DNA from: Pyrrhoderma lamaoense
Lineage: Eukaryota > Basidiomycota > Agaricomycetes > Hymenochaetales > Hymenochaetaceae
Assembly (NCBI GenBank): GCA_002794735.1
Contig: NBAZ01000016.1
Coordinates: 248,001 to 312,000, forward strand
Reading direction: 5' to 3'
Length of the DNA: 64,000 bases
Shown: one piece after another, positions 37,101-48,677 of the stretch
Layout of the letters: the number at the start of each line of letters is the position of its first letter
Position numbering within the stretch: the first letter of the stretch is position 1
The notes under the pieces: model-generated
What the model was told of the DNA's origin: nothing
The model's input: only the letters and a program-made list of their open reading frames with translations
The model's database searches: none
Program-made: the position numbers and the translations under genes

Positions 37101-39893
37101 CAATGGAAAATACATGTACATCAGTATTGTTTACTGAGCAGCTCGGTACATAAGCCCCGATGGGCATTCACGAGGTCCGAAGAAGAAGAGCCATGGTTTT
37201 CTTCTCCAGTCAGCATTAGTTTCGTATCCGATACGATACGATTCAGCACACCGATCATGATCAAGATTGATTTGTTTGCGTATGTTTGTTTTTCACTTCC
37301 CTGGCATCTGAACTACTTGCCGGCTGCCTGTGAGCGGTAAGCAGATGGAGAGTACGGAACAATTTGCGGACGTTTTCAGTCCCGGCTCAGCGTCTCTCCA
37401 AAAGAGTTTGTTCATCTCGTATTATATGCGTTCCAGACTTTTTCCTCCTGTCAGAAAGTTTGATTCACGGGTCTCTAGTAACTTTAAGGGACAAACAGAC
37501 GAAAAGGTCGGAATCGGAATTCGTTTTGAGAGCAGTACAAACTCAATTGAAAAGCGGTACTCCTAGTGCTATTAACAGTGTTATTCGGGAATGTTAAAAC
37601 ACATTTTCAGAGTATTTTTCCATTTAACTTCTATAACGTGTCTGATTCGCATTTCGAGAAAAAAAGAGGTCAGAACTTACCAGAACCTTGGTCTTTTCCC
37701 TATCAATTATAGTAGTAGTACCTGGAGCACACGTATTATGATAGTTCTTCATCTTCTTGTCTTCACAGAAAATCTATCCTTTTATATCCCTGACTAAGCC
37801 ATCTGTGTCAGTTTTTTCAAGAAAAATCCTAACCGGGTTTGTCCGAAAAAAATTCGAAGCCTAAAAAGGCACGGAGTAGCTCGCAACAGAGATTTGTTTA
37901 TCTATTTACATGTTACTCGATTAATAACAATTGAACCCAACTCGTCATGGCAAGTCCCTCACCTCGAAGAATATTCCGATTTGAATGCATACAAACCTGA
38001 GTTTACGGCTATCACGTCACGGACGTTTACATTTCCCGAATTCTGGGAGTTGAACCTCACTCTGATATACATCTGGAATATATAGGAAAGGGAAGTTGTA
38101 AGTATAACTAACAGTCACAAATGGCCTTTTAAATTCTCCGCTCAACTTTTAGTAATCACAAATACTTCTTTGGATTGATTGAAAGAAACCATAATCCTCA
38201 TGACGAAACACGGGTTCCTTGGCGGTGTATATGTATACTGTCCTTGATTATGTTCTGTCGTCTTCCGGTTTTCATTAGCCTCGTGCAATTTAACTCAGGT
38301 TGTGGAGAATAGTATAACCCCTTATTTGTACTCAGGATTCACGCCAACTTCCTAGTTACTTGGTACTTTTTTTCCTCATGGGTAGTCTGTATATAACACT
38401 CCGCTTGGTGCGGGTTCACACACTAAGTTAGTTCTTATTACTTTTTTCACGCAAATTGCAATTTTAAAAATGTAATCACCTCGGAACCTAACTATAAAAT
38501 TAGGTCCCATGTTATATCCGGACTCGATTGATGAGTGATCGATATCCTGCATCAACGGTGACAGGTTTCTTGCTAGCGAACTCATTCATCTCTTCGTATA
38601 GTATCATCAACTTGATGTACATGTACACATACTTCTTGGGCTTGATCAATTATTCTCAAATTCCTCGTCACGTACGATTAATGTTGCGTTATTAGTATAA
38701 TGAAATAACAATATATATATCATTCCCACGCCATCTCAGATGATTTATGACTTTTTCCACTCAAAGCTGAAAATCTCGTATCAGACTTGGAGCTGTAGAG
38801 AAAGCTTACTCAACAGGCGGGAAGTATCTTCCGGGGCCCGTATTTTTCGGTGTAGCGCTTTTTCTCATCTTCCTTTAACAGAATTGGTGCATACATGCTA
38901 CCTACCACGTCCGAGTGGACTCACAACACTCAGTCAGATCCTTCAAGCTCTACCGTCGGCCGTAAATAGGCAATCGAAGCCTGAACGGAACCTTGGTGGC
39001 ACTGCTGTGGAAATCAAGCATTATCCCCGCTATTCCCGCCTTGAGTCTATGGGATCTCTCAGCGAAGTCTCAATGCGAGCCTCTTCAATAACAGAAGTAA
39101 TTACTTACTTACCTTCTTCATAACTAGGAAAATCTAACTTTTGAGTTCATGATTTAATATGATTCATTGACTCTCGATTAGTCAATGTACCTGTTATTCA
39201 AAGGTTTTAATGGCTGCGCTGATTTAAAGGTGATCACAAGCCATAGATTACTTTTCGAGCAATGTCTTCTTCTTAGATTTAACAACCACTTGAATCTCCA
39301 GCGGATTAAACTGACGTCAAAATGATCTTCAGGGAGACGGAGACAGTGCGCTCCAGAGGTTTTGTCTTCTGTTTTCGTGACACAATGTACACATGCTAGT
39401 CGTAACCGCTTAAAAAGAACCCTCTATCTGCGTGATATGATCGGGTCTCGAAGTTTTTACAAACTATGAGCTCATCATACTTTTAAATTGTGGACAAATA
39501 TGTTTTGTGCAAGCCTTTGTGGCGCGGTGCCGGCGGTTGATCGATGTCCAATGGAAGATCTCCATCACTCGCACTCGGTGCACGCTATACTTTGTGTTTT
39601 GGATCTTGAAAGTGCATAAAAAGTACAAAAGAGGTCATTTAGCCACTCGACTATCTAAATTTAATTTTACACGAAGAGGTCGGAAGAACTTATCAATGTG
39701 TAAAACCACATTTTTGTATCAGGGTCGATCACGTAGTGTAACTCCGCTTCAAATGGGGGATTGATAGCTTTACGTAAATGCTTAATATCACGTGCCTTAT
39801 AAGAGCGCAATAGGTATGGAAACACCGCCCAGCGTTTCACATTGCTGGGCTAGTTGTGTTGAGTTTACTACTCATTCATTATTTAGATGAACC
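34130..39893. other. Gene-poor 5.8 kb region
   Basis: AT-rich DNA with many stops in all frames. The longest reading, 38740-39123 plus (127 codons, starting MIYDFFHSKLKIS), has no motif I recognise. Readings near 34318, 37330 and 39507 also look like chance frames. A possibly coding-like patch ('RIAELEKDEAKPPLGLLDRLRILCEDPLG') lies near 35880-35970 but is short and isolated. I saw no terminal inverted repeats, transposase or reverse-transcriptase motifs, tRNA or rRNA. It may hold long non-coding transcripts or very old gene relics. Confidence 0.4.
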
Positions 39894-41992
39894 ATGATGC
39901 CAGTCAATAACACTAGTGACAACAAGCTTGAGGATGAAACGTCACCAACATCTCCAGCGGACGAGTCTGACACAGGGTTTCTCTCTCCACCAGAACCGGA
40001 ACCAGAACCTGGTCTACATGGCGTTCCAGTGCGCTGTGAGTACTTGTCTGGTCACATAAAACTTGTCTAACTCGGTGCTCTTAGGGTACGATGTATGAGC
40101 TCCTGCTGCTACGACTTAATATTGCATAATTGAATTGTCTTCAAATAGGCAGACCGAAACGAATCTTATACTCAAATACAGCCATTTGCGGAAAATGTGG
40201 ATACTAGCGTAGAGTGAGTGTAGGTTACTATATAGTTTTATATTATCACTAAGGTAAAATAAACTATCCAATGAGATTCTTTTATCATCCTATAACTCTT
40301 ACTGCCCTCGCTCTGGGAATGAGTTTGATGGCCTATGTAGCAACAACAGATGATGTACTAGAAGAAGGGAAAGATAAACGACGTCTGTGAGTGCCACAGT
40401 GCTACAAATAACTTTTACAACTGTTTCCTTAGACAATATATCACAGTGGGATATACGCAGCTATCTCATTCTTTTTGTTGTTCTCCATGCTCCAGTTTCG
40501 GGATGGTCCATTTATACGACCGCACCCTGCATTTTGGCGCATCGTTCTGGGCGTCAACACCCTTTATGAACTTGCCCTTGTTTTCTTACTCTTCCAAGAC
40601 TTAGATACAGCACGTCAGATGATGAAATACATTGATCCAAATCTTGGAGTTCCGCTCCCAGAGAAAAGCTACGCTGAAAATTGCGAGTTCACTCTTAGAA
40701 ATATATGGGTAAGACAATGTATCTAAGAAAAACCTAAAATATGGTTGCCTAACATGAGGCAAAGAATGCTATAGATATTTTCTGCCTTGCACATGCTCTT
40801 GGCTGGTTTGGGAAAGCTTTGATACTTAGGGATTATTGGTTTTGTTGGGTATGAGCTTCATCAGATAAAGCATGTGGTTGGCTAAGCTGAATATTATAGA
40901 TTCTAAGCATTGCATTTGAGTTTGCCGAGTATAGCCTGCAACACCAGCTTGCGAACTTTGCAGAGGTACGCGAGCAATCACCATCTTCTTCCGACTTAAT
41001 GAATGACGATAATTTACCCAGTGTTGGTGGGACCATGTCAGCATGTGCACTACTTCTTTATCGATTAAACTGACTAAATCTTGGTAGTGGATAATGGATG
41101 TTTTAGTATGCAACTGGCTAGGAACCTATCTGGGTAGGCTTCTGCTCCCAAGTTTGTCATAATATATTCTTGGCTGATGACAAGATTACAGGGATGAAGA
41201 CTTGTCAATACTTTGAAGTCAAGGTTTATTTGCCTATAAATATAGAAAAAAGCTATCTGCTGACTCCTGTTCTTGAAGCATTATGAATGGCGCAGTTTAC
41301 GGCAGAGTAGAGGATTCCGTTCCAAGACGAAACGAGTTATCACTCAGTTTTCTCCTCACGATTTCACGGCTTTCAAGTGGGAGGGGACAGCTTCGTTCCA
41401 CTCTTACATTTCTGTTGTTCTTCTGTTGGCTGTTTTTCTAGCAGCCGAACTCAACCCTTTCTATCTAAAGGTTCCATTTTGACTCTCATTCATTGTGATT
41501 GCCGTTCTAAGATATTTTATTCCAGGCGCTTTTATGGATGGAGCCGAGTCATCCTATAGTTGTATCAAGATTGGCGTTAATGTTCCTGTGCGCGTTGCCT
41601 GCTGTCCGGGAACTATATCAATATCTGGGAGACCCGAGGCATGCGCATATGTTTGCCTTCAACCGAATAGTGAAACTCATCTAAAATTTCTAGGCGGGCA
41701 GTCAGAATGGGAAGCCACGTTTGGCTTCTCCTTGCCACTGTTATCACAGAACTAGTAGTCATCAGAAAATGGAGCAAAAATCAGTTTTCTGAGCCTTTCC
41801 CAACCCACATAAAATGGGCCTGGGGCTTTGGTACCACGTTATTGATTATGTATCCTCTGGCGAAAGTGAGATCAGGTTTGTTATTGTGAATTGTATGGAT
41901 ACTAAAGCATCTTCTAGTTTGCTATTCCCAGTGCTAGAAAATACCTCCGTCGTCGTCGTAAGAACAAGGAAGCACGCCCCAAATTGTCGTGA
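39894..41992 (+). CDS. Phosphatidylserine synthase (base-exchange type, PTDSS family)
   Basis: Endoplasmic-reticulum membrane enzyme that makes phosphatidylserine by head-group exchange. N-terminus: MMPVNNTSDNK, acidic, with 'PEPEPEPGLHGVPVRWYD'. Core: 'YPMRFFYHPITLTALALGMSL', 'IYHSGIYAAISFFLLFSMLQFRDGPFIRPHPAFWRIVLGVNTLYELALVFLLFQDLDTARQMM', 'PLPEKSYAENCEF', 'ALGWFGKALILRDYWFCW', '[21 protein letters not shown]', 'FEVKHYEWRSL' and several more membrane helices. The C-terminus is Arg/Lys-rich (YLRRRRKNKEARPKLS). These are strong family signatures. About nine introns. One uses a GC donor (41639-41693). One junction near 40253 needs an extra G to keep frame. Confidence 0.92.
41639..41693 (+). 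other. GC-AG intron in the phosphatidylserine synthase gene
   Basis: The donor reads AG|GCATGC and the acceptor TTCTAG|G. Removing these 55 bases joins 'YLGDPR' to 'AVRMGSHVWLLLAT' in frame, as the family requires. No GT donor is available nearby. Confidence 0.65.
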
Positions 41993-42435
41993 CGCCACTA
42001 CACTTGAACATCTGCCCAGCACCTCTATACGAGCTGTTCTGAAAGAACGAGCATCCCAGAAGGCTGGCGCAGTCTTTGATTGATTTCTACTTTCATCACA
42101 TGTAATGTATGTACTTGTACGAAACGTCTTATAGATGTCAACTGAGGCCAGGAGTAATATATTTCAAATTATGTTCTGGGCCTCTCGAAAAATAGTACAC
42201 GACTGTATTGACTGAATAATAGAAATAATGAACAATGTGATGTATTACCACACAGTCCGAGGAAAGTTCCGGTCAAGGATCTAGTTTACAGCGGATAAAC
42301 TGGGCCTGTGAACCTCCGTGTGGTGGCGCGTTGCTAGCAGACTAATCCAATCACTCGGACCTCTTAGAGCAAAAGTGTAACATGCTTACTTACGTTCACG
42401 CTCAGATCGTCTTTGACCATTAAAGCGATCCAATA
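41993..42435. other. Intergenic, 3' ends of convergent genes
   Basis: 440 bases. A GC-richer stretch at about 42256-42345 stands out from its surroundings but matches no RNA family I can support. Confidence 0.35.
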
Positions 42436-43562
42436 TCATCTTAACGCGATAGTAAACACCCGATCTTGCCTCGGATCTCCACGGGAAACCTGGTGCTTGT
42501 CATCCAGCTTCCAGATATCCCGCTCAACAAACAGAACCCGCCCATCCCGCCTCACCAACAGTATGCTCGACAACCGAGTCCCGTACTCACCATGCCATTC
42601 CTCACCCCGTGCATCCGGATGCAGCTCCCCCGACATTCGAAGTGGTTCAATGTGTATTGAATTCCGTAGTTCAAACCGGTTCGACGGTGATCTCTCTCCC
42701 TTCGAGCTGTTAACATCGTTATCATATTCGCAATACAGGCCGAGTAAGAAAGACGGGCTTACAGCAGAATATCAAACAACTCATTTACAATATCTTCCTC
42801 GCTCACTGTTGTCTCTCGACACCGATCCAGAAGTTCACCTAGCTTCCTCTTCCCTTCAATCACCTTCGGCCATTGCGATCCATCCATCCCGTCTACTCCA
42901 TTAGATACAGCACCTGTGGAGTACTCCTCGGGAGATAACCTCCGGGATGTCACAGGGCCACCCCCTCCCGAGTTCGTCACCAATGAACCCTCGAACGTAA
43001 CATCTTGAACTTCTCCAGAATCGGATCGGATACGGGGCGAGAGTAGAAGTAAATTGAACCCGGCGTACACCGCCGAGGGGTCGCTCGAGAGTAGATGAGC
43101 ATACTGTGCGTGATCCGGTGCGTCTGGGAGCAAGAAGTGAGAGACAAGTTCCCCTCGTGAGGTCGGATACGGCCCAGACGTTTCGGAAATATTTGTTCTG
43201 TGAAAATGAATGCAGAAAGGAGAGAGATTAGCGACGGGAGAAGGAGAAGGGCGTTCGGACCTGGCCATAGAGAGGCCCCTGGATGAACAAGAAGAGATAC
43301 AGACAGAAGCGCGACACGTCCTGAGCGATTGATACCAAACCAAGTTCCGCCTGCTTGCAGGTCTATTCCAGATAGAATACCGTTATCCGGTCCATGAAAA
43401 CAGGCATTCTGTGTCGGACGAGCAAGATATTCGTCACGGTTTGTGCATAGGATTCTAGATAGAGTAAACTTGAGTATTAAGCATGATTCTATGTGCATTA
43501 TGAATAGAGATAACAAACAGCGCATATCGAGGATGGTCAAGTGTCCAGAGAGCAATACACAT
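42436..43562 (-). CDS. TANGO2-like / NRDE-family protein
   Basis: The protein starts MCIALWTLDHPRYALILCTNRDEYLARPT. Cys2 and the NRDE motif (residues 20-23) define the family, followed by 'ILSGIDLQAGGTWFGINRSGRVALLTNISE'. Later come 'SRGELVSHFLL', 'YAGFNLLLLSP' and the end 'YGTRLSSILLVRRDGRVLFVERDIWKL'. TANGO2 homologues in animals are tied to Golgi/ER organisation, lipid and heme handling; the exact biochemical role is open. Three introns, all frames intact. It is divergent from ARP6 with only 160 bases between starts. A decayed copy of the pair lies inverted at 28.8-31.9 kb. Confidence 0.9.
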
Positions 43563-43722
43563 TAGATCAAAACAAGTTTATCAGATTTTAAGCCCACTGT
43601 AGATGGTAATGAACAAGACAGGCACATAATGTGATAATGACGAGAGCAAGAAACTGGCACTGACGCTGACACGGTCGCGTGTCGCGCGTTCTGAACTTGT
43701 ACTGTGACTACGAGTGAGACAT
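43563..43722. promoter_or_regulatory. Bidirectional promoter of TANGO2-like gene and ARP6
   Basis: 160 bases separate the two start codons, so both genes must be driven from here. The homologous spacer in the decayed copy (30545-30736) keeps a GC-rich patch around AACGCGCGAC, which may mark a functional element or simply slow decay. Confidence 0.55.
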
Positions 43723-45562
43723 ATGCAGGTTGCGGTGGTGGACAACGGTGCATGGAAAATTAAAGCTGGTGTCGTGGTCGCTGGAAGCGATGACGCTCAT
43801 ATTCACAGCCCAAGGTATGCTCGCTGTCATCCGCTTATACTCAATTCTGATTTTTTTTTGTCGTGCGGACTGTAGGATGGTAACAAACGGGATTGTTCGA
43901 CAGACAAGGGGCGACAAACGAACGTTCTTTGGTCACGAATTTGACCAGTGCAAAGACTTTTCTTCTCTACACTTTCGACTTCCATTTGAACGTGTATAGT
44001 ACCTCTTCGACGCACTTAGAAACTGGAATATTGATTCTGACAATTAACCTCAGGGGTTCCTTACTGACTGGGATGCACAGAAAGCAATATGGGATGGTCT
44101 ATTCTCTAAGAACGTTCTCAATGTATGCACGATAAAATACAATACTCTTGTTCTACTATATTCTAACGGAGAAATTCGCAGATTGATACTACAGATTCAG
44201 CGCTTCTGATCACAGAGCCATACTTCAATCTACCTAACATACAAGAACAATACGACCAGCTTGTATTCGAGGAATACGAATTCAAAGAATACTACCGCTG
44301 CACGCGTAAGTTACTAGACTGCTAATGGTCTCCCTCGTAGACTAATGAAGATTTAAGCGGCTTCTTTGATTCCGTCCGGAGGCATGTTCGGCGAGAGTGC
44401 GCCTGAGTGCATGCTCATTGTCGACTGTGGATTCAGCTTTACACACGTTGTCCCCATTGTGCTATGCCAAATCGTTTGGGAGGGCGTCCGGAGGTGATCA
44501 AGGTCGTTTTCCTATTCCGACAAGGTGCTAATGCGCCACTCACCAATCGTCACACAGGATAGATGTAGGCGGGAAGCTTCTCACAAACCACCTGAAGGAG
44601 ATGTTATCGTACCGGCAGTTGGATCTGATGGGGGAGACGTATATCGCCAACGAAGTGAAAGAGCGGTGTTGCTATGTCTCTATGGATTTTTCTCGAGACA
44701 TGGAACTCGCTCGGTGAGCTTCTATTGATTGTTCGTAGAAGAGCATCCCTGCTAATTGAATCAACAAGATCTGGATCTTCTGAGATTGTGCAAGAATATG
44801 TGCTTCCGAACTATGCTACTGGACAGGCCGGGAGGGTGAAGACGCCCAAGGAAGCCGTGGATAGTGAAGAGGACGTGCTGCGACTAGGTAATGAGCGGTT
44901 CGCGGTACCGGAAGTGCTGTTCAGGCCGTCGGATATAGGTAGGTTGAATCGGTTGTATCGGTAGAGGGGTCAGCTTCTCGATCTGAATCATCAATCTTCA
45001 GGACTGAAGCAGTCGGGACTTGCTTGGACGATTGCGGACGCGATAGGGAACATGGATGCATCGTTGCAGGGCCTTCTCTGGGCGAATATCGGTGTAGTCG
45101 GGGGAAATGTTCTTTTCCCAGGTTTCAAGGAGCGACTGTGAGTGGGCGTCGAAGCTCATTGGATCTGGGATCTTGGATTGAATCTGGACATTGACTGATA
45201 GTCACTTTGTAGGCAGGATGAGTTGAGAAAGCTGGCGCCGACTGGGTACGAAGTTCGGATATTTGAATCTACTGAGTGGGTCGAAGTTGTTGCAGTCGGT
45301 ACTTCTATTTTCTGATTTTGATTTTTGATTATTTTGATAATACAGTCCGATATGTGCGGCGTACTTCGGTGGTGGTTCCTTCGCCCGGGAAGGAGGGGTG
45401 AGTCGGCTAGGCATCACACGGAGTGACTATCTTGAGAGCGGGAGTAGTGCCTGGCGTCGTCGGGGTACGGGTGGCGGGGATAATGCTGGTGAGGGATTAG
45501 TGAAGGAGAGCGGTCCTCGCAGAGGTAGGGGCCGTGGTTCAAGGAAGGGGAGGTTAGGATAG
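43723..45562 (+). CDS. ARP6: Actin-related protein 6 (SWR1 complex subunit)
   Basis: Nuclear actin-fold protein. In other fungi Arp6 belongs to the SWR1 remodeller that deposits histone H2A.Z. Start [16 protein letters not shown] is the actin phosphate-binding 1 motif. Then '[23 protein letters not shown]', '[22 protein letters not shown]', '[27 protein letters not shown]', '[19 protein letters not shown]' (phosphate 2), '[18 protein letters not shown]' and '[14 protein letters not shown]' (aden-binding region). The end has '[10 protein letters not shown]', '[18 protein letters not shown]' and an unusual glycine/arginine-rich tail to 45562. The '[10 protein letters not shown]' block and the missing long actin loops fit Arp6. 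About eight introns, all in frame. Confidence 0.92.
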
Positions 45563-48500
45563 GGAACAGATCTCGCTAGCATCATCTGGAAGTACGGCAT
45601 ACTCGACGAAAATAACATTGTCATCTTACCTTTGTCGTAGTGTTTACTATCACTTTGGTAAAATTGTGACAAATTATCAAAATGATATTATGTATAATGT
45701 ATCAATCAAATCCGTGAGTTGCTCTTCTTTTTCTATATATAGTACAATTGCGTGTATTAATCTCATATAGTCGAGTTTCTTCCTCAGATTTACCATTAAT
45801 TTATTAATTATGATTTGCATACTGCCCTCGATCACAAGACAACTGAATGTGGTAACCAATTTAGCAGTTCATTTCTTGTGCTCAGTATCAACCATTCTCA
45901 AATTCTCTGAAGTGGTGATTCAAAGTGAGAACCTCAGGCACCGTCGAGAGCGTTAATGTTGATGAGAAGCCAAGACTATTATTAGTCATACCGATTTCTT
46001 CGTAATACCTTTCATTAGAAAGGTGGCCCGTGAGCCCGATATTTGTCCCTGGACATCATACTTATTACATTCCATGGTCTTTTGTGCATGTGAACTTACG
46101 TTAAACTTCCAGGAATCTACTAACGAACTGATTGTAATCACTTTCTCTATTCTTACTATCACTTATACACTCTCCCTTGCACCTGATAATGGAATCCTTC
46201 TCAGTTGCTATCGAGAACCCGAAGTAGGCACCGCTATAATCTCAGCGAACCGCGTGAATGCAAATATTCTTATATATGTTAACACCCTGTTTCAACTTAA
46301 GGAAAGAAGGAGGTGTAATTGGGTGGTTCTCCCGAAATGCTCACTGCTTCTTCTGTTCTTTACAGTTACTGCGGAACGGATCGCATATACAAATCATCAA
46401 GTAAATAGGAAAAGGATCAATTCGAACGATGTTTGTGATAATGAAAATAAGGTCTCCTGCGGGATCGATTGAGACTTCTGTAAGTTTATACCCTTGATAC
46501 GTATTACCCTTTTCTCCCTCCCTTCTGTTCTGGTGTCCGGGGGGTCTCATTTACTCTATGAATAATCCTCAAGGAGTATGGAGGAGGGAAGTACACCAAA
46601 CATCTGATTCTGATTCCCGATCTAAAGATTCGTTTATTTTTCTCCCTATCATATATTCTCCTTTACTTCCTTCATTCAAATACGCAAATAGAGTATACCG
46701 AGTCAAAGAAAGGAAAAAAAGGAGGTTTGAAGAGGGAGTAAGTGTGGATTTAAACTATATTATAAAGATGTTTATGGATATGTACGTGTGTGTATTGATA
46801 TTATTAGCCTTTCTAGAGAGAATAGTGATAACATTGTAATTTCAGAAGTAGATGGTTGCTTGCTAGGCAAGGAACTGCTTTTCCATGCAGAGTGCCAAGA
46901 AAAAACCTTAGCTCCTATCCTCTACTCCTGATATTGGACCGGGACAAAAGAGGGGGGTTGGGGAAGATAGCATATGGAAGAAAGCGGAAATTGCAGTAGC
47001 AGTTTTTTTTTCTTTTTTTCTTTTTTTCTTTCGTCTTTGGGTCCCCAAGCTAAGATAAGCAGAGTGGCTAACAATTGAAAACATACATGATAATAACATA
47101 TTACAGTAAATGGAATTACGCTCTATTATTTTGTAGTCAATTGCCACTTGACGTGAATCGTTTCACGAAGACTTCCAAGAATGGTTACGTTCTTACTACT
47201 GCTTTTTGACTTCTTTCTTGTGGCCCCGGACCGGGTAACTGTGGAAGAGAGAGGGGAAGGAGCACAAAGTTAAAAACAGTAAAGGACTGTCACTTAGACC
47301 TAGCGATCAAACGTCAGGGGGATAGGGGAGTCTAAACTGGGTAGGAAAAGGTTGTTGGAATGAACTGATGAAGAATGGAGTCTTGTAGCGGGGGAGCAGT
47401 GAAAGGTAATTGACCTTTGCTTTTACGGGAACGTGCCATTTTGACACCTTTTTTTGACGTGATAGAGTTCCCTCTGATTTTGAATTGTAATGCAGGAAGG
47501 TAGACGCACAGTGATCACACTAAGAAAGGAAGTGGAGGAGTGTGTCTCGTATTCAAATTTGTATATCGTGATGCAAGTTTTACAGTACGTTTGATGTTGA
47601 TGGTAAGTATGCTGCGTCTACAATGAGTTTTTTTGGGGGACTAGGAACTCGGTGAATGACGGGCTTACGTACCAAGCAATTGAGGGAATGGGGTTTATTC
47701 TCATTTACCTTCTTGTCTATCAAGCTAAGTATCTCATACTGAACTAACTCGGTAAACATTTCTGGCTTTGTCTTTGATTCAAAGGCACTCCTGATCTGAA
47801 TTATTTCGCTTGAAGTTAGTCTATCTAGTCTGTTATAGGTAGCAAAGATGATCTTTATCCTTTCTGCGGGTATACTAGTAGTGTGAGCTCAGTCAGATGC
47901 GTTATAATGATAATGGCTAGACTGCTTTCTATTTATACTAGTAATGCACTCGATGGATCAAAACTAGATGCATCTAAGTAAGCACAGGTATTTCGGATCT
48001 AATCTACAATCTCAAGATCAGAAAAAAGGAGGCTAAAACATACTAAGCAAGTGGAGGATTTCTAGCTGCTTTCTACTTTATCTTCTTAATGACTATTAGT
48101 GCACATAGTCTTTTGTGGTGAGATTGTGGTTTTAATTGGTTTTTAGTCATTTTTACAGTTTAAAACCGTTTGATCTGAGGCGATCTATGTGCATATGACG
48201 TCACAATTAATTATCAGATAATTTGAGAGCGAGTCAGTTAGTACGCCATTATCATCTCACATAACATGTATAAGAATACGTGTAAGCCATAGAATGTACT
48301 ACTGACTCTCTCTCGTTCCTTTCACAAAAAGTCTTTTTCCAACGGTATGCGCAGAGGTTCCATCACATCTGCTATCAATTGTTTTTTATCTTTTATAGAT
48401 ATCTAATAAATTACGTAAGCCATAATAATAGTCTATGAAAAACTCAAATTTCTAGCAATTATAAAAGACACGAACAGACCAAGATAACGTTATTTCACGT

Positions 48501-48677
48501 CACTATTAGATGCAGATGACTCAAGGGCCGTAGACTTAATAGCTATCGACTCATTGGAGGCATGATTCGTATTAATAATTGGTGTGAAACGCGCCTTCAA
48601 ATGGATCGATCGTATTATCATCGGCGCGCGGACTGTTCGTGCTCTGGCTGTCCGTGACTAGGAAGGGGTCACTCAAC
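45563..48677. other. Gene-poor 3.1 kb region
   Basis: AT-rich. It contains a T-rich microsatellite-like tract at 47004-47035. A 149-codon reading (46023-46472) lacks an ATG start. Another (46558-46839, ATG start) ends in a hydrophobic helix 'VCVLILLAFLERIVITL' but shows no other coding sign. The last 400 bases should contain the dipeptidyl-peptidase promoter. No RNA gene or transposon feature recognised. Confidence 0.4.

Larger units (their letters stand above)
42436..45562. repeat. Intact copy of the inverted ARP6-TANGO2 duplication
   Basis: Parent or sister copy of the block at 28780-31935, in opposite orientation, separated from it by about 10.5 kb. Both genes here are open, so this copy is the functional one. 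Confidence 0.8.

Noticed and set aside
38740..39123. 127-codon ORF in the gene-poor region
   Set aside because: ATG start present but no motif, intron or codon-use signal that supports a gene.
42256..42345. GC-richer stretch with GAGGAAAGT, reminiscent of the conserved P4 region of RNase P RNA
   Set aside because: The word is interrupted by an extra T, and no matching second conserved region or overall structure could be found.
42413..42904. Long plus-strand reading of 163 codons
   Set aside because: It is the antisense of the TANGO2-like coding exons.
46023..46472. 149-codon reading with 'PDNGIL...GT....NR', resembling a TANGO2 segment
   Set aside because: Similarity is limited to a few residues, DNA does not align with the TANGO2 gene, and there is no ATG start.
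46558..46839. Hydrophobic helix with 'FLERIV' as in the small membrane protein at 27431-28057
   Set aside because: Shared only over a short hydrophobic run; exon context and flanks differ, so chance is likely.
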